A stretch of 64,000 nt of DNA from an uncultured Actinomycetes bacterium (GCA_937876315.1 CALEHQ010000013.1:1-64000), one strand, 5' to 3'. Shown: positions 7,159 to 16,462, counted from the first letter of the stretch. Numbers and translations: made by a program. Notes: generated by a model not told the origin, from the sequence alone.

Positions 7159-8744
7159 CGACGCACCAAGCGGCTCATCACAGACTTGGCTTCGTCAGCT
7201 CGCAGGAGAAGAAGCATTCCGGCGTAGATGACGATTCCAAGTGCACCTGCGGAGATGATGGTGAGTAGGTCGCTCATCGATGCGAACTGGATTATTAGCC
7301 AGACTCCGAATCCCATCACAACTGCGGCTGCGAGCAATTTCGTGATTGCGAGAGTGGTTGCCAGATCGAGGTATCGACCAATACGGCGGTGCAACAGGAA
7401 GAGCGCGACAACAGCGAAAACGGAATAGGCGATCGAACCGCTGGCGCCAAGACCAACGACTCCAAATCGATCGACGACAACGAATCCGATCGCTAAGCCG
7501 AGCAGTGTTTCAGCGAGATTCACGAAGAACGGAAGTCGAGTATCTCGCTGAGCGTAAAAACCACGCATTGCGAAGAGGAAAAGGGAGAAGGCTGGAAGGC
7601 CACATAGGAACGCGATGAGCGTGTTCGCTGTCGTGTCAGCATTTGCCGAAGTGAACTCACCATGGGCCAAAACCAGACGGACAATCGGGCCCGATAGCAA
7701 CATCATTCCAATGGTGGCCGGAAGGGCGATGACAAGTACCAGTCGGAGTCCCGCACCGAAGCGATCCCGCAGTCCTTCGATATCGGCGGCCGCGTGCAGT
7801 GCCGAAAGTTCAGGGGTGTAGGCGGTCATGACCGACACTGTCCAGAGTCCGTATGGAAGTTGAAAGAACAGCCACGCATACGCGTAGATCGAAACTCCGT
7901 CGACGCCGTTGGCGAGAGTCTGAATGACGCCATACGCGATCAGATTGGAGATGACGTAACCGAGGGTCCAACCCGAAAGGCGACCAACTTCGCGAACGGC
8001 AGGATCATGCAGATCGAAGTTCCAACGAAGGCGAATGCCTGCTCTGCGCATTGCGGGCCAAAGCACAAGGGTCATTGCTGCGAGGCCTGCAGTTGTTCCG
8101 AATCCCAGAAGTAAAAGCAGTCCGGTGTCTTGACGCACTTGATCGAAGGTCAAGGCATCGCCCGTTGCGAGATGGGGGAGTGCCAGAAAGAGGCAGATCA
8201 CGACAATGTTGTTGAGGACCGGCGCAAACGCAGGCACCGCGAATGAACGTCGGGCGTTGAGTAACGAGGTCCCGAGACTTGTGAGGCCGTAGAAAAGTAT
8301 CTGCGGGGCAAACATCATCAAGAGGGGAACGGCAACGGTGGCCTGTGTCGATGCCTCGCTAGGAGAGGACGACAGGTTGTAGAGGCGGATGATGACTGGT
8401 GAGAGCGCAATTCCGACAACAGTGGCAGCGACAAGGACAACGCTGATCACGGTGGCTAAGGCATCGATGCCCCGGTTGTCTTCTCGACCTGTATGGGCAA
8501 CGACAACCGGAACGAGCGTTGCCGAAAGGATGCCACCAAGGACCAGGTCGTAAAGAAGGTTGGGTGTGTTGTTGGCCAGGTTGTAGGCCTCTGCCAGAGC
8601 AGTGGCACCGATCGCGTAGGCCATGACGCCAACGCGCAGAAACCCGGTAAGTCGGCTCAGCCCCGTACCGAGGGCGACGACGGCGCTAGATCGGACGAGG
8701 TGATGTGTCCTCTGTGAGGTCGTGCCCTCGCCGGAATCGCTCAT
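7155..8744 (-). CDS. murJ: Lipid II flippase MurJ (MviN family)
   Basis: Polytopic membrane protein of the MOP superfamily that flips lipid II for peptidoglycan synthesis. It has 529 residues and multiple hydrophobic segments throughout. It opens VRSSAVVALGTGLSRLTGFLRVGVMAYAIG (split), typical of MurJ, followed by AEAYNLANNTPNLLYDLVLGGILSA. The short C-terminal tail is basic. Actinobacterial MurJ is often fused to a pseudokinase domain; here it is not. Its start is leaderless (-10 at 8753-8758). It is convergent with proB, with overlapping stop codons, and divergent from proA. Confidence 0.92.
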   Translation of the reverse strand: MSDSGEGTTSQRTHHLVRSSAVVALGTGLSRLTGFLRVGVMAYAIGATALAEAYNLANNTPNLLYDLVLGGILSATLVPVVVAHTGREDNRGIDALATVISVVLVAATVVGIALSPVIIRLYNLSSSPSEASTQATVAVPLLMMFAPQILFYGLTSLGTSLLNARRSFAVPAFAPVLNNIVVICLFLALPHLATGDALTFDQVRQDTGLLLLLGFGTTAGLAAMTLVLWPAMRRAGIRLRWNFDLHDPAVREVGRLSGWTLGYVISNLIAYGVIQTLANGVDGVSIYAYAWLFFQLPYGLWTVSVMTAYTPELSALHAAADIEGLRDRFGAGLRLVLVIALPATIGMMLLSGPIVRLVLAHGEFTSANADTTANTLIAFLCGLPAFSLFLFAMRGFYAQRDTRLPFFVNLAETLLGLAIGFVVVDRFGVVGLGASGSIAYSVFAVVALFLLHRRIGRYLDLATTLAITKLLAAAVVMGFGVWLIIQFASMSDLLTIISAGALGIVIYAGMLLLLRADEAKSVMSRLVRR

Positions 8745-8752
8745 CGGCTCTC

Positions 8753-8758
8753 ACGCTA
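8753..8758 (-). promoter_or_regulatory. Predicted -10 box for murJ (leaderless)
   Basis: On the minus strand TAGCGT ends 8 nt before the murJ ATG; no Shine-Dalgarno sequence precedes the start. Confidence 0.5.
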
Positions 8759-8812
8759 GTTCCCCCATGCTGGAGTGATTGTGAGGCCCGGTGTCGTCGG
8801 CATGACGACGAC

Positions 8813-8818
8813 TACCCT
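8813..8818 (+). promoter_or_regulatory. Predicted -10 box for proA (leaderless)
   Basis: TACCCT ends 8 nt before the proA ATG; no Shine-Dalgarno sequence and no clear -35 hexamer. Confidence 0.5.
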
Positions 8819-8826
8819 TTGCTCCT

Positions 8827-10086
8827 ATGACTTCGCACGATGCCACAACCCCCATTGCTGAACTCGGACGCCGCTCCAAAGCAGCTTCTCGGGTTCTAGC
8901 TACCGCTTCTTCGGCGCAGAAGAACGATGCTCTCCTAGGTGCCGCGGATCTCTTGGTGGCTTCGGCAGACGTGGTCCTCTCGGCGAATGCAGTCGATGTT
9001 GCTCGCGCTGAAACCGACGGTGTGAGCCCGACAGTTGTCGATCGCCTTCGCCTCGACGAAAAGCGAATCAGTTCAATGGCCGGTGGATTGCGTCAGGTCG
9101 CCTCTCTTGCCGATCCTGTCGGTGAGGTCATCGATGGTTGGGTGCGTCCGAACGGTTTGCGTATTTCTCGAGTCCGAGTACCACTCGGAGTCATCGCAAT
9201 CATTTACGAAAACCGACCGAATGTCACCTCTGATGCGGCAGGACTTTGTCTGAAATCCGGTAACGCAGCGTTCCTGCGCGGTTCGTCCGGAGCGATTGAT
9301 TCGAACATTGCAATTGAATCGGTCTTGCGCTCAGCGATCGAGACAGCGTCATTGCCCGCTGACTCAGTCATCCTTGTTGCTGATACGTCACGAGATGCGG
9401 CCATCGAATTCATGCGCCAGAGAGAAACCATCGATTGCCTCATTCCCCGAGGAGGGCCCTCGCTGATCGCTTCGATTCTCGAGAACGCAACAGTTCCCTA
9501 CGTGATCGATGGCGACGGAAATTGCCATGTGTATGTCGATGCCGATGCCGATTTGGACATCGCGATCAATGTCATTGTGAACGCGAAGATGCAGCGTCCG
9601 TCGGTGTGCAATGCAGCAGAGACATTGCTTGTCCATCGTTCTGTCGCAGGCGAGTTCCTCCCACGAGCGGCGGCTGCACTCAATGGCGTTGAGCTTCGAG
9701 CCGATCACCATGCCCTTGAGTTACTCCCTGGCGCTGTGGCAGCGACAGACGAGGATTGGTCGACCGAATTTCTCGACCTCACCCTTGCTGTTGGCGTCGT
9801 GGAAAGCATCGACGAGGCAATTGACCACATTGCCCGAAATAGTTCTGGCCACTCCGAGGCGATCATCACGAGGTCTCTTGAGGCGGCCGACCGTTTCACG
9901 ACCGAAGTTGACGCAGCTGCGGTCCTTGTCAATGCATCCACCCGGTTCGTCGATGGTGAAGAGTTCGGTTTCGGTGCCGAAATTGGAATTTCGACCCAGA
10001 AGCTCCATGCCCGAGGTCCTATGGGCCTGCGTGAACTGACGACCGCCAAGTTCGTCGTGAGGGGTCAAGGTCAGATCCGGGGGTAG
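8827..10086 (+). CDS. proA: Gamma-glutamyl phosphate reductase
   Basis: Second step of proline synthesis: NADPH reduction of gamma-glutamyl phosphate to the semialdehyde. It has 419 residues, normal for the family. Visible motifs are YENRPNVTSDAAGLCLKSGNA, CLIPRGGPSLI, and the catalytic cysteine C261 in RPSVCNAAETLL. The C-terminal VNASTRFVDGEEFGFGAEIGIST segment is also conserved. It is separated from proB only by the opposed murJ, and a MoxR/VWA pair follows 72 nt downstream. Confidence 0.97.
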   Translation: MTSHDATTPIAELGRRSKAASRVLATASSAQKNDALLGAADLLVASADVVLSANAVDVARAETDGVSPTVVDRLRLDEKRISSMAGGLRQVASLADPVGEVIDGWVRPNGLRISRVRVPLGVIAIIYENRPNVTSDAAGLCLKSGNAAFLRGSSGAIDSNIAIESVLRSAIETASLPADSVILVADTSRDAAIEFMRQRETIDCLIPRGGPSLIASILENATVPYVIDGDGNCHVYVDADADLDIAINVIVNAKMQRPSVCNAAETLLVHRSVAGEFLPRAAAALNGVELRADHHALELLPGAVAATDEDWSTEFLDLTLAVGVVESIDEAIDHIARNSSGHSEAIITRSLEAADRFTTEVDAAAVLVNASTRFVDGEEFGFGAEIGISTQKLHARGPMGLRELTTAKFVVRGQGQIRG

Positions 10087-10146
10087 TCCTCGTGTTTCTC
10101 GTGCCGCACTCAGCGCTCGGGTGCCTTCGACTGGTCGTCGGGCCGG

Positions 10147-10152
10147 TACTGT
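10147..10152 (+). promoter_or_regulatory. Predicted -10 box for the MoxR-type AAA gene (leaderless)
   Basis: TACTGT ends 6 nt before the ATG at 10159, with no Shine-Dalgarno sequence, so the pair has its own promoter rather than relying on proA read-through. Confidence 0.45.
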
Positions 10153-10158
10153 CGGGCA

Positions 10159-11061
10159 ATGGATTATCGCTTCGAAAACCCCGCGGCTGTACGTACTCGA
10201 CTCCGTGAGGTCGACTACCTCTCCGACGAGGCCATCGCCGGTGTCGTGTTTCTCGCCGATCGCCTCGGCAAGCCGATTCTCGTCGAGGGCCCAGCCGGTA
10301 CCGGCAAGACGCAGTTGGCGAAGTCGGTTGCCGAGATACTCGGTGCTCGGCTTATCCGTCTCCAGTGCTACGAGGGCCTCGACGAATCGAAGGCGCTGTA
10401 TGAGTGGAATTACAAGAAGCAGTTGCTTCGTATTCAGGCGGAGCGAAATTCGGATTCGAGTTGGGAGGACATCGAGACAGACATTTTCTCCGATGAGTTC
10501 CTCCTTACCCGTCCGCTTCTTGAAGCGATTCGCTCCGAGGATCCCGTCGTGCTCCTTATCGACGAGGTCGACCGCGTTGAGGTAGAGACCGAGGCGCTTC
10601 TGCTTGAGATTCTCTCGGATTATCAGGTTTCTATCCCTGAACTTGGAACCATCGAGGCTCGTCAGATCCCGATGGTGTTCCTGACCTCCAATAACACTCG
10701 CGAGCTTTCCGAGGCGCTGAAGCGTCGTTGCTTGTTTCTTCATATCGACTATCCCGATATGGACCGCGAGAAGGAAATCGTTCTCACCAGAATCCCTGAG
10801 ATCACCGACAGCCTCGCCGATCAGGTTGCCCGAATCGTTCGCTCGATTCGTCAACTGGAATTGAAGAAGTCCCCGTCAGTATCAGAAACCCTTGACTGGG
10901 CAAAGACACTTTTGATCTTGGGTGTTGAATCCGTTACCGAGGCCGAAGCAATCGAGACGCTCAATATTCTTCTGAAATACCAGAGCGACATCGCGAAGGC
11001 TTCGAAGGAACTCCAAGGTGACGGTGGTGCCAAAAAGCCCGGCGTCCCCCGTACGAGCTGA
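10159..11061 (+). CDS. MoxR-type AAA+ ATPase (CoxD/NorQ-like)
   Basis: A 300-residue AAA+ ATPase of the MoxR/CbbQ/NorQ group, which act as chaperones that remodel partner complexes together with a VWA protein. The Walker A GPAGTGKTQ is near residues 41-49 and the Walker B VVLLIDEVDR near 130-139. VFLTSNNTRELSEALKRRCLF is the sensor 1/arginine-finger region. The only partner visible is the CoxE-type VWA gene 19 nt downstream. Mycobacterium tuberculosis has a similar AAA-VWA pair next to proA. The client protein is unknown; no CO dehydrogenase, RuBisCO or nitric oxide reductase gene is in the window. Confidence 0.88.
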   Translation: MDYRFENPAAVRTRLREVDYLSDEAIAGVVFLADRLGKPILVEGPAGTGKTQLAKSVAEILGARLIRLQCYEGLDESKALYEWNYKKQLLRIQAERNSDSSWEDIETDIFSDEFLLTRPLLEAIRSEDPVVLLIDEVDRVEVETEALLLEILSDYQVSIPELGTIEARQIPMVFLTSNNTRELSEALKRRCLFLHIDYPDMDREKEIVLTRIPEITDSLADQVARIVRSIRQLELKKSPSVSETLDWAKTLLILGVESVTEAEAIETLNILLKYQSDIAKASKELQGDGGAKKPGVPRTS

Positions 11062-11080
11062 TCGGTAGAACCTGACCACC

Positions 11081-12544
11081 ATGACCTCGACTGAGGCAAC
11101 GCCGTCTCCAATGCTCGAATTGCTCTCGGGTTTCATCGTCGAACTGCGCGCTGCCGGTTTGCCAGTGAGCCTCACCGAGAACCTCGATGCGATGGAAGCC
11201 ATCACGCATATCCCGATTGAAGATCGTGATGCCTTTAAGTACGCGCTTGCTGCGACCTTGGTGAAGAACAATTCGCATTGGCGTGCCTTCGACACGGTCT
11301 TTGAGGTCTATTTTTCGCTCCGCGGTAACGAGTATTCACTTGGTGGTGGCGATGAACTGCCCGAGATCACCGACGACGACGAGATGCCGATGAATCCCGA
11401 TGCTGGGGGTGCCGGTGCCGGAGGTGGCGGTGAAGCAATGTCGCCTGAACAGATGGCCGAGATGCTTTTTCAAGCGATGCGCCAAGGCGACGATGCGCTT
11501 ATGCGGGCCCTGGCGCGTCAAGCCGTGACTCGATTCGCAGGTATGGAGCCTGGCCGTCCTGTAGGGGGCACGTACTACCTCTACCGCACGCTCCGAAACC
11601 TTGATCTTGACGGCGTTCTTGAACGGCTGATGGAAGAGGCACAGCAGGAAAGCCCGGCCCCGTTGACTCCGCTTGAAGAACGCCTTGAACGCGACGAGTT
11701 TGAATCTCGTATCGATCGAATGAAGAAAGAGATTGAGGCGGAAATTCGTCGTCGCCTTGTCGCCGATCGCGGTGTGGAGGCAATGGCAAAGACATTGCGT
11801 AAGCCTCTGCCTGAAGATGTTGATTTCATGCATGCAAACCGTGAAGAACTGGTGAGCCTCCGCAAAGCCATTTACCCACTCACTCGAAAACTGGCAGTTC
11901 GTCTTGCTCGTAAACGTCGCCACGGCCGAAAGGGTCCACTTGATTTCCGGGCCACTGTCCGGCAGTCGCTGAGCTACGGCGGTGTGCCAGCCGATCCTCG
12001 ATTCCGGTATCCGCGTCCGTCGAAGCCCGAGATTTTTGTTGTTGCTGACATCTCAGGTTCGGTTGCTGCGTTTGCCCGCTTCACCTTGCAACTCGTGCAC
12101 GCAATTTCCGGACAGTTCTCACGGGTTCGATCATTTGTCTTTATCGACGGTCTCGATGAGGTCACGCAGTATTTCGAGGGCGTCGAAGATATCAGTGTCG
12201 CTATTCACCGAGTGAACACCGAGGCCGATGTTGTTTGGGTCGATGGCCACTCTGACTACGGCCACGCCTTTGAAGTTTTTTGGGAAAAGTACGGTCGCGA
12301 AGTTGGACCCAAGACCACAGTTCTCATCCTTGGTGATGCCCGAAACAATTACCACGCGTCGCAGTCATGGACGATCAAAGAAATGAGCAAGAAGGCCCGA
12401 CACGTTTACTGGCTGAACCCCGAGCCGAAGGCTTACTGGGACACGGGCGATTCAATCGTGAGTGACTACGGGGCTCACACTGACGGTGTTTACGAATGCC
12501 GGAACCTTCGCCAGCTCGAGAAGTTCGTCGACATCCTCGAATAG
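11081..12544 (+). CDS. CoxE-type VWA domain protein
   Basis: A 487-residue von Willebrand A protein, the usual partner of a MoxR-type ATPase. The N-terminal part (MLELLSGFIVELRAAGLPVS) is typical of the CoxE family. A Gly/Ala-rich linker near 110-125 is followed by a charged helical region. The C-terminal VWA domain carries the MIDAS motif DISGS starting at D323, plus SDYGHAF and VLILGDARNNY later. No signal peptide or membrane segment is seen, so it should act in the cytoplasm. It ends 11 nt before the convergent cysH. Confidence 0.87.
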   Translation: MTSTEATPSPMLELLSGFIVELRAAGLPVSLTENLDAMEAITHIPIEDRDAFKYALAATLVKNNSHWRAFDTVFEVYFSLRGNEYSLGGGDELPEITDDDEMPMNPDAGGAGAGGGGEAMSPEQMAEMLFQAMRQGDDALMRALARQAVTRFAGMEPGRPVGGTYYLYRTLRNLDLDGVLERLMEEAQQESPAPLTPLEERLERDEFESRIDRMKKEIEAEIRRRLVADRGVEAMAKTLRKPLPEDVDFMHANREELVSLRKAIYPLTRKLAVRLARKRRHGRKGPLDFRATVRQSLSYGGVPADPRFRYPRPSKPEIFVVADISGSVAAFARFTLQLVHAISGQFSRVRSFVFIDGLDEVTQYFEGVEDISVAIHRVNTEADVVWVDGHSDYGHAFEVFWEKYGREVGPKTTVLILGDARNNYHASQSWTIKEMSKKARHVYWLNPEPKAYWDTGDSIVSDYGAHTDGVYECRNLRQLEKFVDILE

Positions 12545-12555
12545 CGAGTCTCCTG

Positions 12556-13239
12556 CTACATCAGGTGAAGGCCGCATTCGGTCTTTGAACGTCCCGACCA
12601 ACGGCCCGATCTTGGGTCGCTGGGGTCAGTGGGCTTCTGCGTGCATGGTTGACAACCGATCGAAGTGAACCCGTCCAGCAGTAGGGGATTCACGATGATG
12701 TTGTTCTGATCGGTGTAGTTCGAGACCTGTTCGTCGGACCACATCGCGATCGGATTGATCTTTATGAGGCCGCGTAGATCTCGTGCGACGAGAGGTGCAG
12801 TGACGCGTGAATCGGCTTCTGCTCGCCGTAGCCCGCTCATCCATGCGGCTCTGCCTGAAAGTGCTCGGTCGAGTTGTCCGACCTTCACCGCTGAGCAGCA
12901 ACTCTCTGGGTCGGCCAGCCATAGTGGTTCGTCCTGGAGTGCCACGGTCATCATGCGGAGATTGAGTCCGTAGCGCTGGCGGACCCGCTCAACGGTTTCG
13001 AGCGTTTCAGGGAAGTGGTAGCCGGTATCGATAAAGACGACTTCGATTGCAGGGAAGACCTTGGTTGCGAGATCAATGAGTACGGCATCGGTCATAGATG
13101 CGGTGATCGAAAGATGGGGGGCAAACGTCTCGACGCCCCAACCGATGATGTCTTCGGCACTCCAAGTTTCGAAATCATTGCTGAGTTCGGCGAGTTCATC
13201 GTTGCTGAACTCGGGTGCTGTCAGATTGGTGAGGCTCAT
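12556..13239 (-). CDS. cysH: Adenylyl-sulfate (APS) reductase, CysH family
   Basis: Reduces APS to sulfite in assimilatory sulfur metabolism. The 227-residue product has the PP-loop fold (SITASMTDAVLIDLA, VVFIDTGYHFPET). It has the [4Fe-4S] pattern of APS rather than PAPS reductases: CC in ESCCSAVKV and CxxC in GCQPCT. The C-terminal catalytic cysteine is in KTECGLH. ATG 13239 gives a 4-nt ATGA overlap with the upstream sulfite reductase gene, better than GTG 13248. No CysD/N or ATP sulfurylase is in the window. Confidence 0.93.
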   Translation of the reverse strand: MSLTNLTAPEFSNDELAELSNDFETWSAEDIIGWGVETFAPHLSITASMTDAVLIDLATKVFPAIEVVFIDTGYHFPETLETVERVRQRYGLNLRMMTVALQDEPLWLADPESCCSAVKVGQLDRALSGRAAWMSGLRRAEADSRVTAPLVARDLRGLIKINPIAMWSDEQVSNYTDQNNIIVNPLLLDGFTSIGCQPCTQKPTDPSDPRSGRWSGRSKTECGLHLM

Positions 13240-15005
13240 GTCGCACACTCCGATTCACCAATCTCTGCGGTGTACGGGCCGGTTTCGTCGTAATCGACGA
13301 AGAAGTCGGGATTCTCCTCGGGCTTCGGGAAGACGTCGAGTTCCTTGAGTTCCTTGCCAAGAGTTGCGACGCCACCAGATCGATCGATCCAGCCTCGGAA
13401 TGACTCGCCCGCAGTGCGCTCATCGTTAAATCGACGAACGACGCGCACTACAGCTTCGGGTGCAGACTTCGCCGGAAGCCGCGTTGCGCGCTCGCCGAAC
13501 TCAATCTTTTCATCGCCGACGTAGCCGCCGAGAAGCATTGTGTAACCCGGGGCAGACTTACCGTGGGCTCGACGCTCGGCACCATGGAAACCGATATCGG
13601 CGACGTGGTGTTGGCCGCATGAATTTGTGCAACCTGAAATGTTGATGCGTAATCCGCCGACTTCAGCCAACCCCTCGTTTTGGAGTGCAGTTTCGATTGC
13701 ATCGGCCAAACCGCGACTCTGGGTGACAGCAAGGTTGCAGGTGTCGGCTCCGGGACAAGCCACGACATCGCTGACTAATTCAGCAGATGGACTGGCCATA
13801 TCGAGAGCGGTGAGGCGATCGAAGAGAAGTGGAAGTTGATCTTCGGTGAGATTTCGCAAAGCGAAGTTCTGGCGGTTGGTGACGCGGACGTCGACGCCAA
13901 ACTCGCGGACAATTGCGGCAAGCCCGTGAAACTGAGCGGTTGTGACATCGCCGAGACGGCAATGGGCGATAGCTGAAACAGTGCCCTTCGCCGCGCCGCG
14001 AATGACGTTGGAGTCTTCCCAACGTTCAAAGGCGCCAGCACGGCGAAGAACGACCGGAGTGCCCTGACCCATCGCCGTGTTGCCCACAGCACCGGCTGTG
14101 CCAGCAGGAGCGTCACCCGTTTCGATGACTTCTGCGGGAATGCCACCTGGCCAAGTCGATGAGCCAAGAAGAAAGTGACGAGTCTTGAGAACTCGACGCT
14201 GTACTTCTTCGAAGCCGAGATTGTCGACCACCCATTTCATGCGTGCACGAAGTTTGTTGTCGCGGTTGCCGGTCTGTTCGAAGACTCGTAGTACCGACTC
14301 GATAGTCGGAAGGAGATCCTCTTTCGCCGTGAACGGTTCAAGGGCAAGCGCAGCATGTGGGTTTGCTCCGAGCCCGCCAGCGATGAAGACGCGGAATCCG
14401 GCTTCAACTGAACCGTCTTCAGTTGTTCGAGTGGTTGCGATGATGCCAACGTCGTTGAACATGGCCTGGCCGCAATCGGTGGCACATCCCGAGAAATTGA
14501 TCTTGAACTTCCGGGGCAGGCGCTGCCCGAGAGGATTGCGAAGAAAGTGCTTGAACGTGGCTTCGGCCCACGGAGTGATGTCGAGAACTTCGCTTGGGCA
14601 AGCGCCGGCCAGATGACAACCCTGAACGTTCCGCACCGTGTCGCCGCATGCTTCTCGGCTAGTCATCCCTACGAGGGCGATGTCGCGAAGAAGTTCCGGT
14701 ACTCGTTCGAGTTGGACGAAATGGAACTGGATTGCCTGACGTGTCGTGAGGTGACCCCAACCACGGGAGTATTCGGTGGCCAGATCACCCATGCGATCGA
14801 GTTGTGCAGCAGTAATGGTGCCGTAGGGCGCCTTAATGCGGATCATCTGGTTGTGTCCGCCTTGGCGCTGGCCGTAGATGCCGTTGTTCAGGCGAAAGAC
14901 GCGAAAGACGTCCTCTTCAAGTTCGCCCGCGAGGTACCGGGCGAGCTGCACTTCAAACTTTGCGATATCGGCAGCCGAGGCTGCGTCGATCTCGAATTCG
15001 GACAT
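13236..15005 (-). CDS. sir: Ferredoxin-dependent sulfite (or nitrite) reductase
   Basis: Siroheme and [4Fe-4S] enzyme reducing sulfite to sulfide; 589 residues. N-terminal repeat motifs include GWGHLTTRQAIQFHFV and REACGDTVRNVQGC. Cluster ligands are in CPGADTC (CX5C) and GCTNSCG (CX3C). An additional GCATDCG lies mid-protein. The gene overlaps cysH, which points to sulfite rather than nitrite. ATG 15005 (MSEFEIDA) is preferred because AGAAGAG lies 7 nt upstream; the ATG at 15023 has AAGG directly abutting it, too close to serve. Confidence 0.88.
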   Translation of the reverse strand: MSEFEIDAASAADIAKFEVQLARYLAGELEEDVFRVFRLNNGIYGQRQGGHNQMIRIKAPYGTITAAQLDRMGDLATEYSRGWGHLTTRQAIQFHFVQLERVPELLRDIALVGMTSREACGDTVRNVQGCHLAGACPSEVLDITPWAEATFKHFLRNPLGQRLPRKFKINFSGCATDCGQAMFNDVGIIATTRTTEDGSVEAGFRVFIAGGLGANPHAALALEPFTAKEDLLPTIESVLRVFEQTGNRDNKLRARMKWVVDNLGFEEVQRRVLKTRHFLLGSSTWPGGIPAEVIETGDAPAGTAGAVGNTAMGQGTPVVLRRAGAFERWEDSNVIRGAAKGTVSAIAHCRLGDVTTAQFHGLAAIVREFGVDVRVTNRQNFALRNLTEDQLPLLFDRLTALDMASPSAELVSDVVACPGADTCNLAVTQSRGLADAIETALQNEGLAEVGGLRINISGCTNSCGQHHVADIGFHGAERRAHGKSAPGYTMLLGGYVGDEKIEFGERATRLPAKSAPEAVVRVVRRFNDERTAGESFRGWIDRSGGVATLGKELKELDVFPKPEENPDFFVDYDETGPYTAEIGESECAT

Positions 15006-15037
15006 ATGGGGGCTCTTCTGCATCCTTGGATCGGAAA

Positions 15038-15056
15038 CCTGACCTTGCTGGTCAGG
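15038..15056. promoter_or_regulatory. Perfect palindrome overlapping the sir transcription start
   Basis: CCTGACC, 5 nt, GGTCAGG (7-5-7) begins directly after the predicted -10 box on the minus strand, covering the expected +1. This is a repressor-type operator position; alternatively it is a small 5' hairpin in the mRNA. Confidence 0.55.
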
Positions 15057-15085
15057 AATCTATCTCCTCGCAGCTCAATTGTCGA
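15057..15085 (-). promoter_or_regulatory. Predicted promoter of the sir-cysH operon
   Basis: On the minus strand TCGACA (15085-15080, 5/6 to TTGACA) and TAGATT (15062-15057) are separated by 17 nt. The transcript would have a leader of about 45 nt, unlike the many leaderless units nearby. Confidence 0.55.
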
Positions 15086-15109
15086 CCTCTGGGGTCGGGT
15101 TTGAGTGAT

Positions 15110-16462
15110 TCAGCCCAGTTGGAGCAGTTCAGCGACCCGGAAGGCAAGGTCGAGCGACTGTCGAGCGTTTAGTCGTGGGTCGCACATGGTCTCGTAGCGG
15201 GTATCCAAATCGGCATCGAGGATTTCTTCGGCGCCACCGAGGCATTCGGTGACGTCGTCACCAGTGAGTTCGATGTGGACGCCACCCGGCCAGGTGCCGA
15301 CTGATCGATGAGCGGCGAAGAATCCGGCGATCTCGGCGAGGACAGCGTCGAAATGGCGGGTCTTTCGTCCACTCGGAGCAGTGAAGGTGTTGCCGTGCAT
15401 TGGATCGCAGGCCCAGGCCACTGGGTGACCTGAATCGCGAACGGCAGTGAGGAGGGGTGGCAGGGCTGAGCCAATCGTGTCGGCACCCATGCGCGTAATG
15501 AGGGTGAGGCGGCCAGGAATGCGGCTGGGGTTCAACGCCTCACAGAGTGCGATGACCTCGTCTGGAGTCACGGTCGGACCGATCTTGCAGCCAATCGGAT
15601 TGCCTACGCCGGAGAGGAAGTGAACATGTGCTCCGTCGAGTTGCCGAGTTCGTTCACCGATCCAAAGCATGTGGGCCGAGCAGTCGTACCAATCGCCCGT
15701 GAGCGAATCCTGTCGCGTGAGCGCTTCTTCGTAACCGAGGATGAGTGCTTCGTGGCTCGTCGAAACATCGACTGTGTGCAGTTGTGGCGTCGAAAGAGTG
15801 TCGACTCCGCACGCAGACATGAATTGAAGTGCACGTTCAATGCCCGCTGCGACTTCTTCATAACGCTGACCCTCGGCGCTCGACGCGACGAATTCTTGAT
15901 TCCATGCGTGAACACGTGACAGATCGCCGAAACCGCCCTTTGTGAAGGCGCGAACGAGGTTCAGTGTTGAGGCCGATTGCTGGTAGGCAGTTATCAGACG
16001 TTCTGGGTCGGCCACACGAGCTGCAGCAGTGAAGTCAATGTCGTTCACCATGTGCCCGCGGAATGAAGGCAGTTCCACGCCATCGATGGTTTCAGTTCCT
16101 GAAGAACGCGGCTTTGCGAACTGACCGGCGATGCGCCCGACTTTTACGACGGGTACCCCAGATGAGTACATGAGCACGACGGCCATTTGCAGAATGACTT
16201 TGAGTTTGTCGCGAATTGAATCGGCACTGAAAGCATCGAATGATTCCGCGCAGTCTCCCGCCTGGAGCAGAAAGGCCTCGCCGTTGGCGACCTTGCCAAG
16301 ATCGGCGGTGAGGCTTCGTGCCTCTCCGGCGAAGACGAGTGGTGGCATCGATCGAAGTCGCTTGACCACGTCATCGAGAGCACCGAGGTCTGTCCAGTCG
16401 GGTTGCTGAACGACATCGCGCGAACGCCAAGAGGAGGGAGACCATTCGGTTGTCACAGGCAC
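15110..16462 (-). CDS. aroG: Class II 3-deoxy-7-phosphoheptulonate (DAHP) synthase
   Basis: First enzyme of the shikimate pathway, joining PEP and erythrose 4-phosphate. It is 450 residues and belongs to the plant/actinobacterial type II family: LPPLVFAGE-type region (MPPLVFAGEARSL), LLQAGDCAESF, VVKVGRIAGQFAKPRS, then MLWIGERTRQLDGAHV and PVAWACDPMHGNTF. The start is GTG. It lies 54 nt downstream of a sigma factor gene on the same strand and may be co-transcribed with it. aroA, tyrA and aroH for later steps lie near 46.7-49.4 kb. Confidence 0.95.
   Translation of the reverse strand: MPVTTEWSPSSWRSRDVVQQPDWTDLGALDDVVKRLRSMPPLVFAGEARSLTADLGKVANGEAFLLQAGDCAESFDAFSADSIRDKLKVILQMAVVLMYSSGVPVVKVGRIAGQFAKPRSSGTETIDGVELPSFRGHMVNDIDFTAAARVADPERLITAYQQSASTLNLVRAFTKGGFGDLSRVHAWNQEFVASSAEGQRYEEVAAGIERALQFMSACGVDTLSTPQLHTVDVSTSHEALILGYEEALTRQDSLTGDWYDCSAHMLWIGERTRQLDGAHVHFLSGVGNPIGCKIGPTVTPDEVIALCEALNPSRIPGRLTLITRMGADTIGSALPPLLTAVRDSGHPVAWACDPMHGNTFTAPSGRKTRHFDAVLAEIAGFFAAHRSVGTWPGGVHIELTGDDVTECLGGAEEILDADLDTRYETMCDPRLNARQSLDLAFRVAELLQLG

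Noticed and set aside
9721-10854. Long antisense ORF of 377 codons across proA and the MoxR gene
   Set aside because: It is a shadow of two well-supported genes, has no start signals and crosses their promoter.
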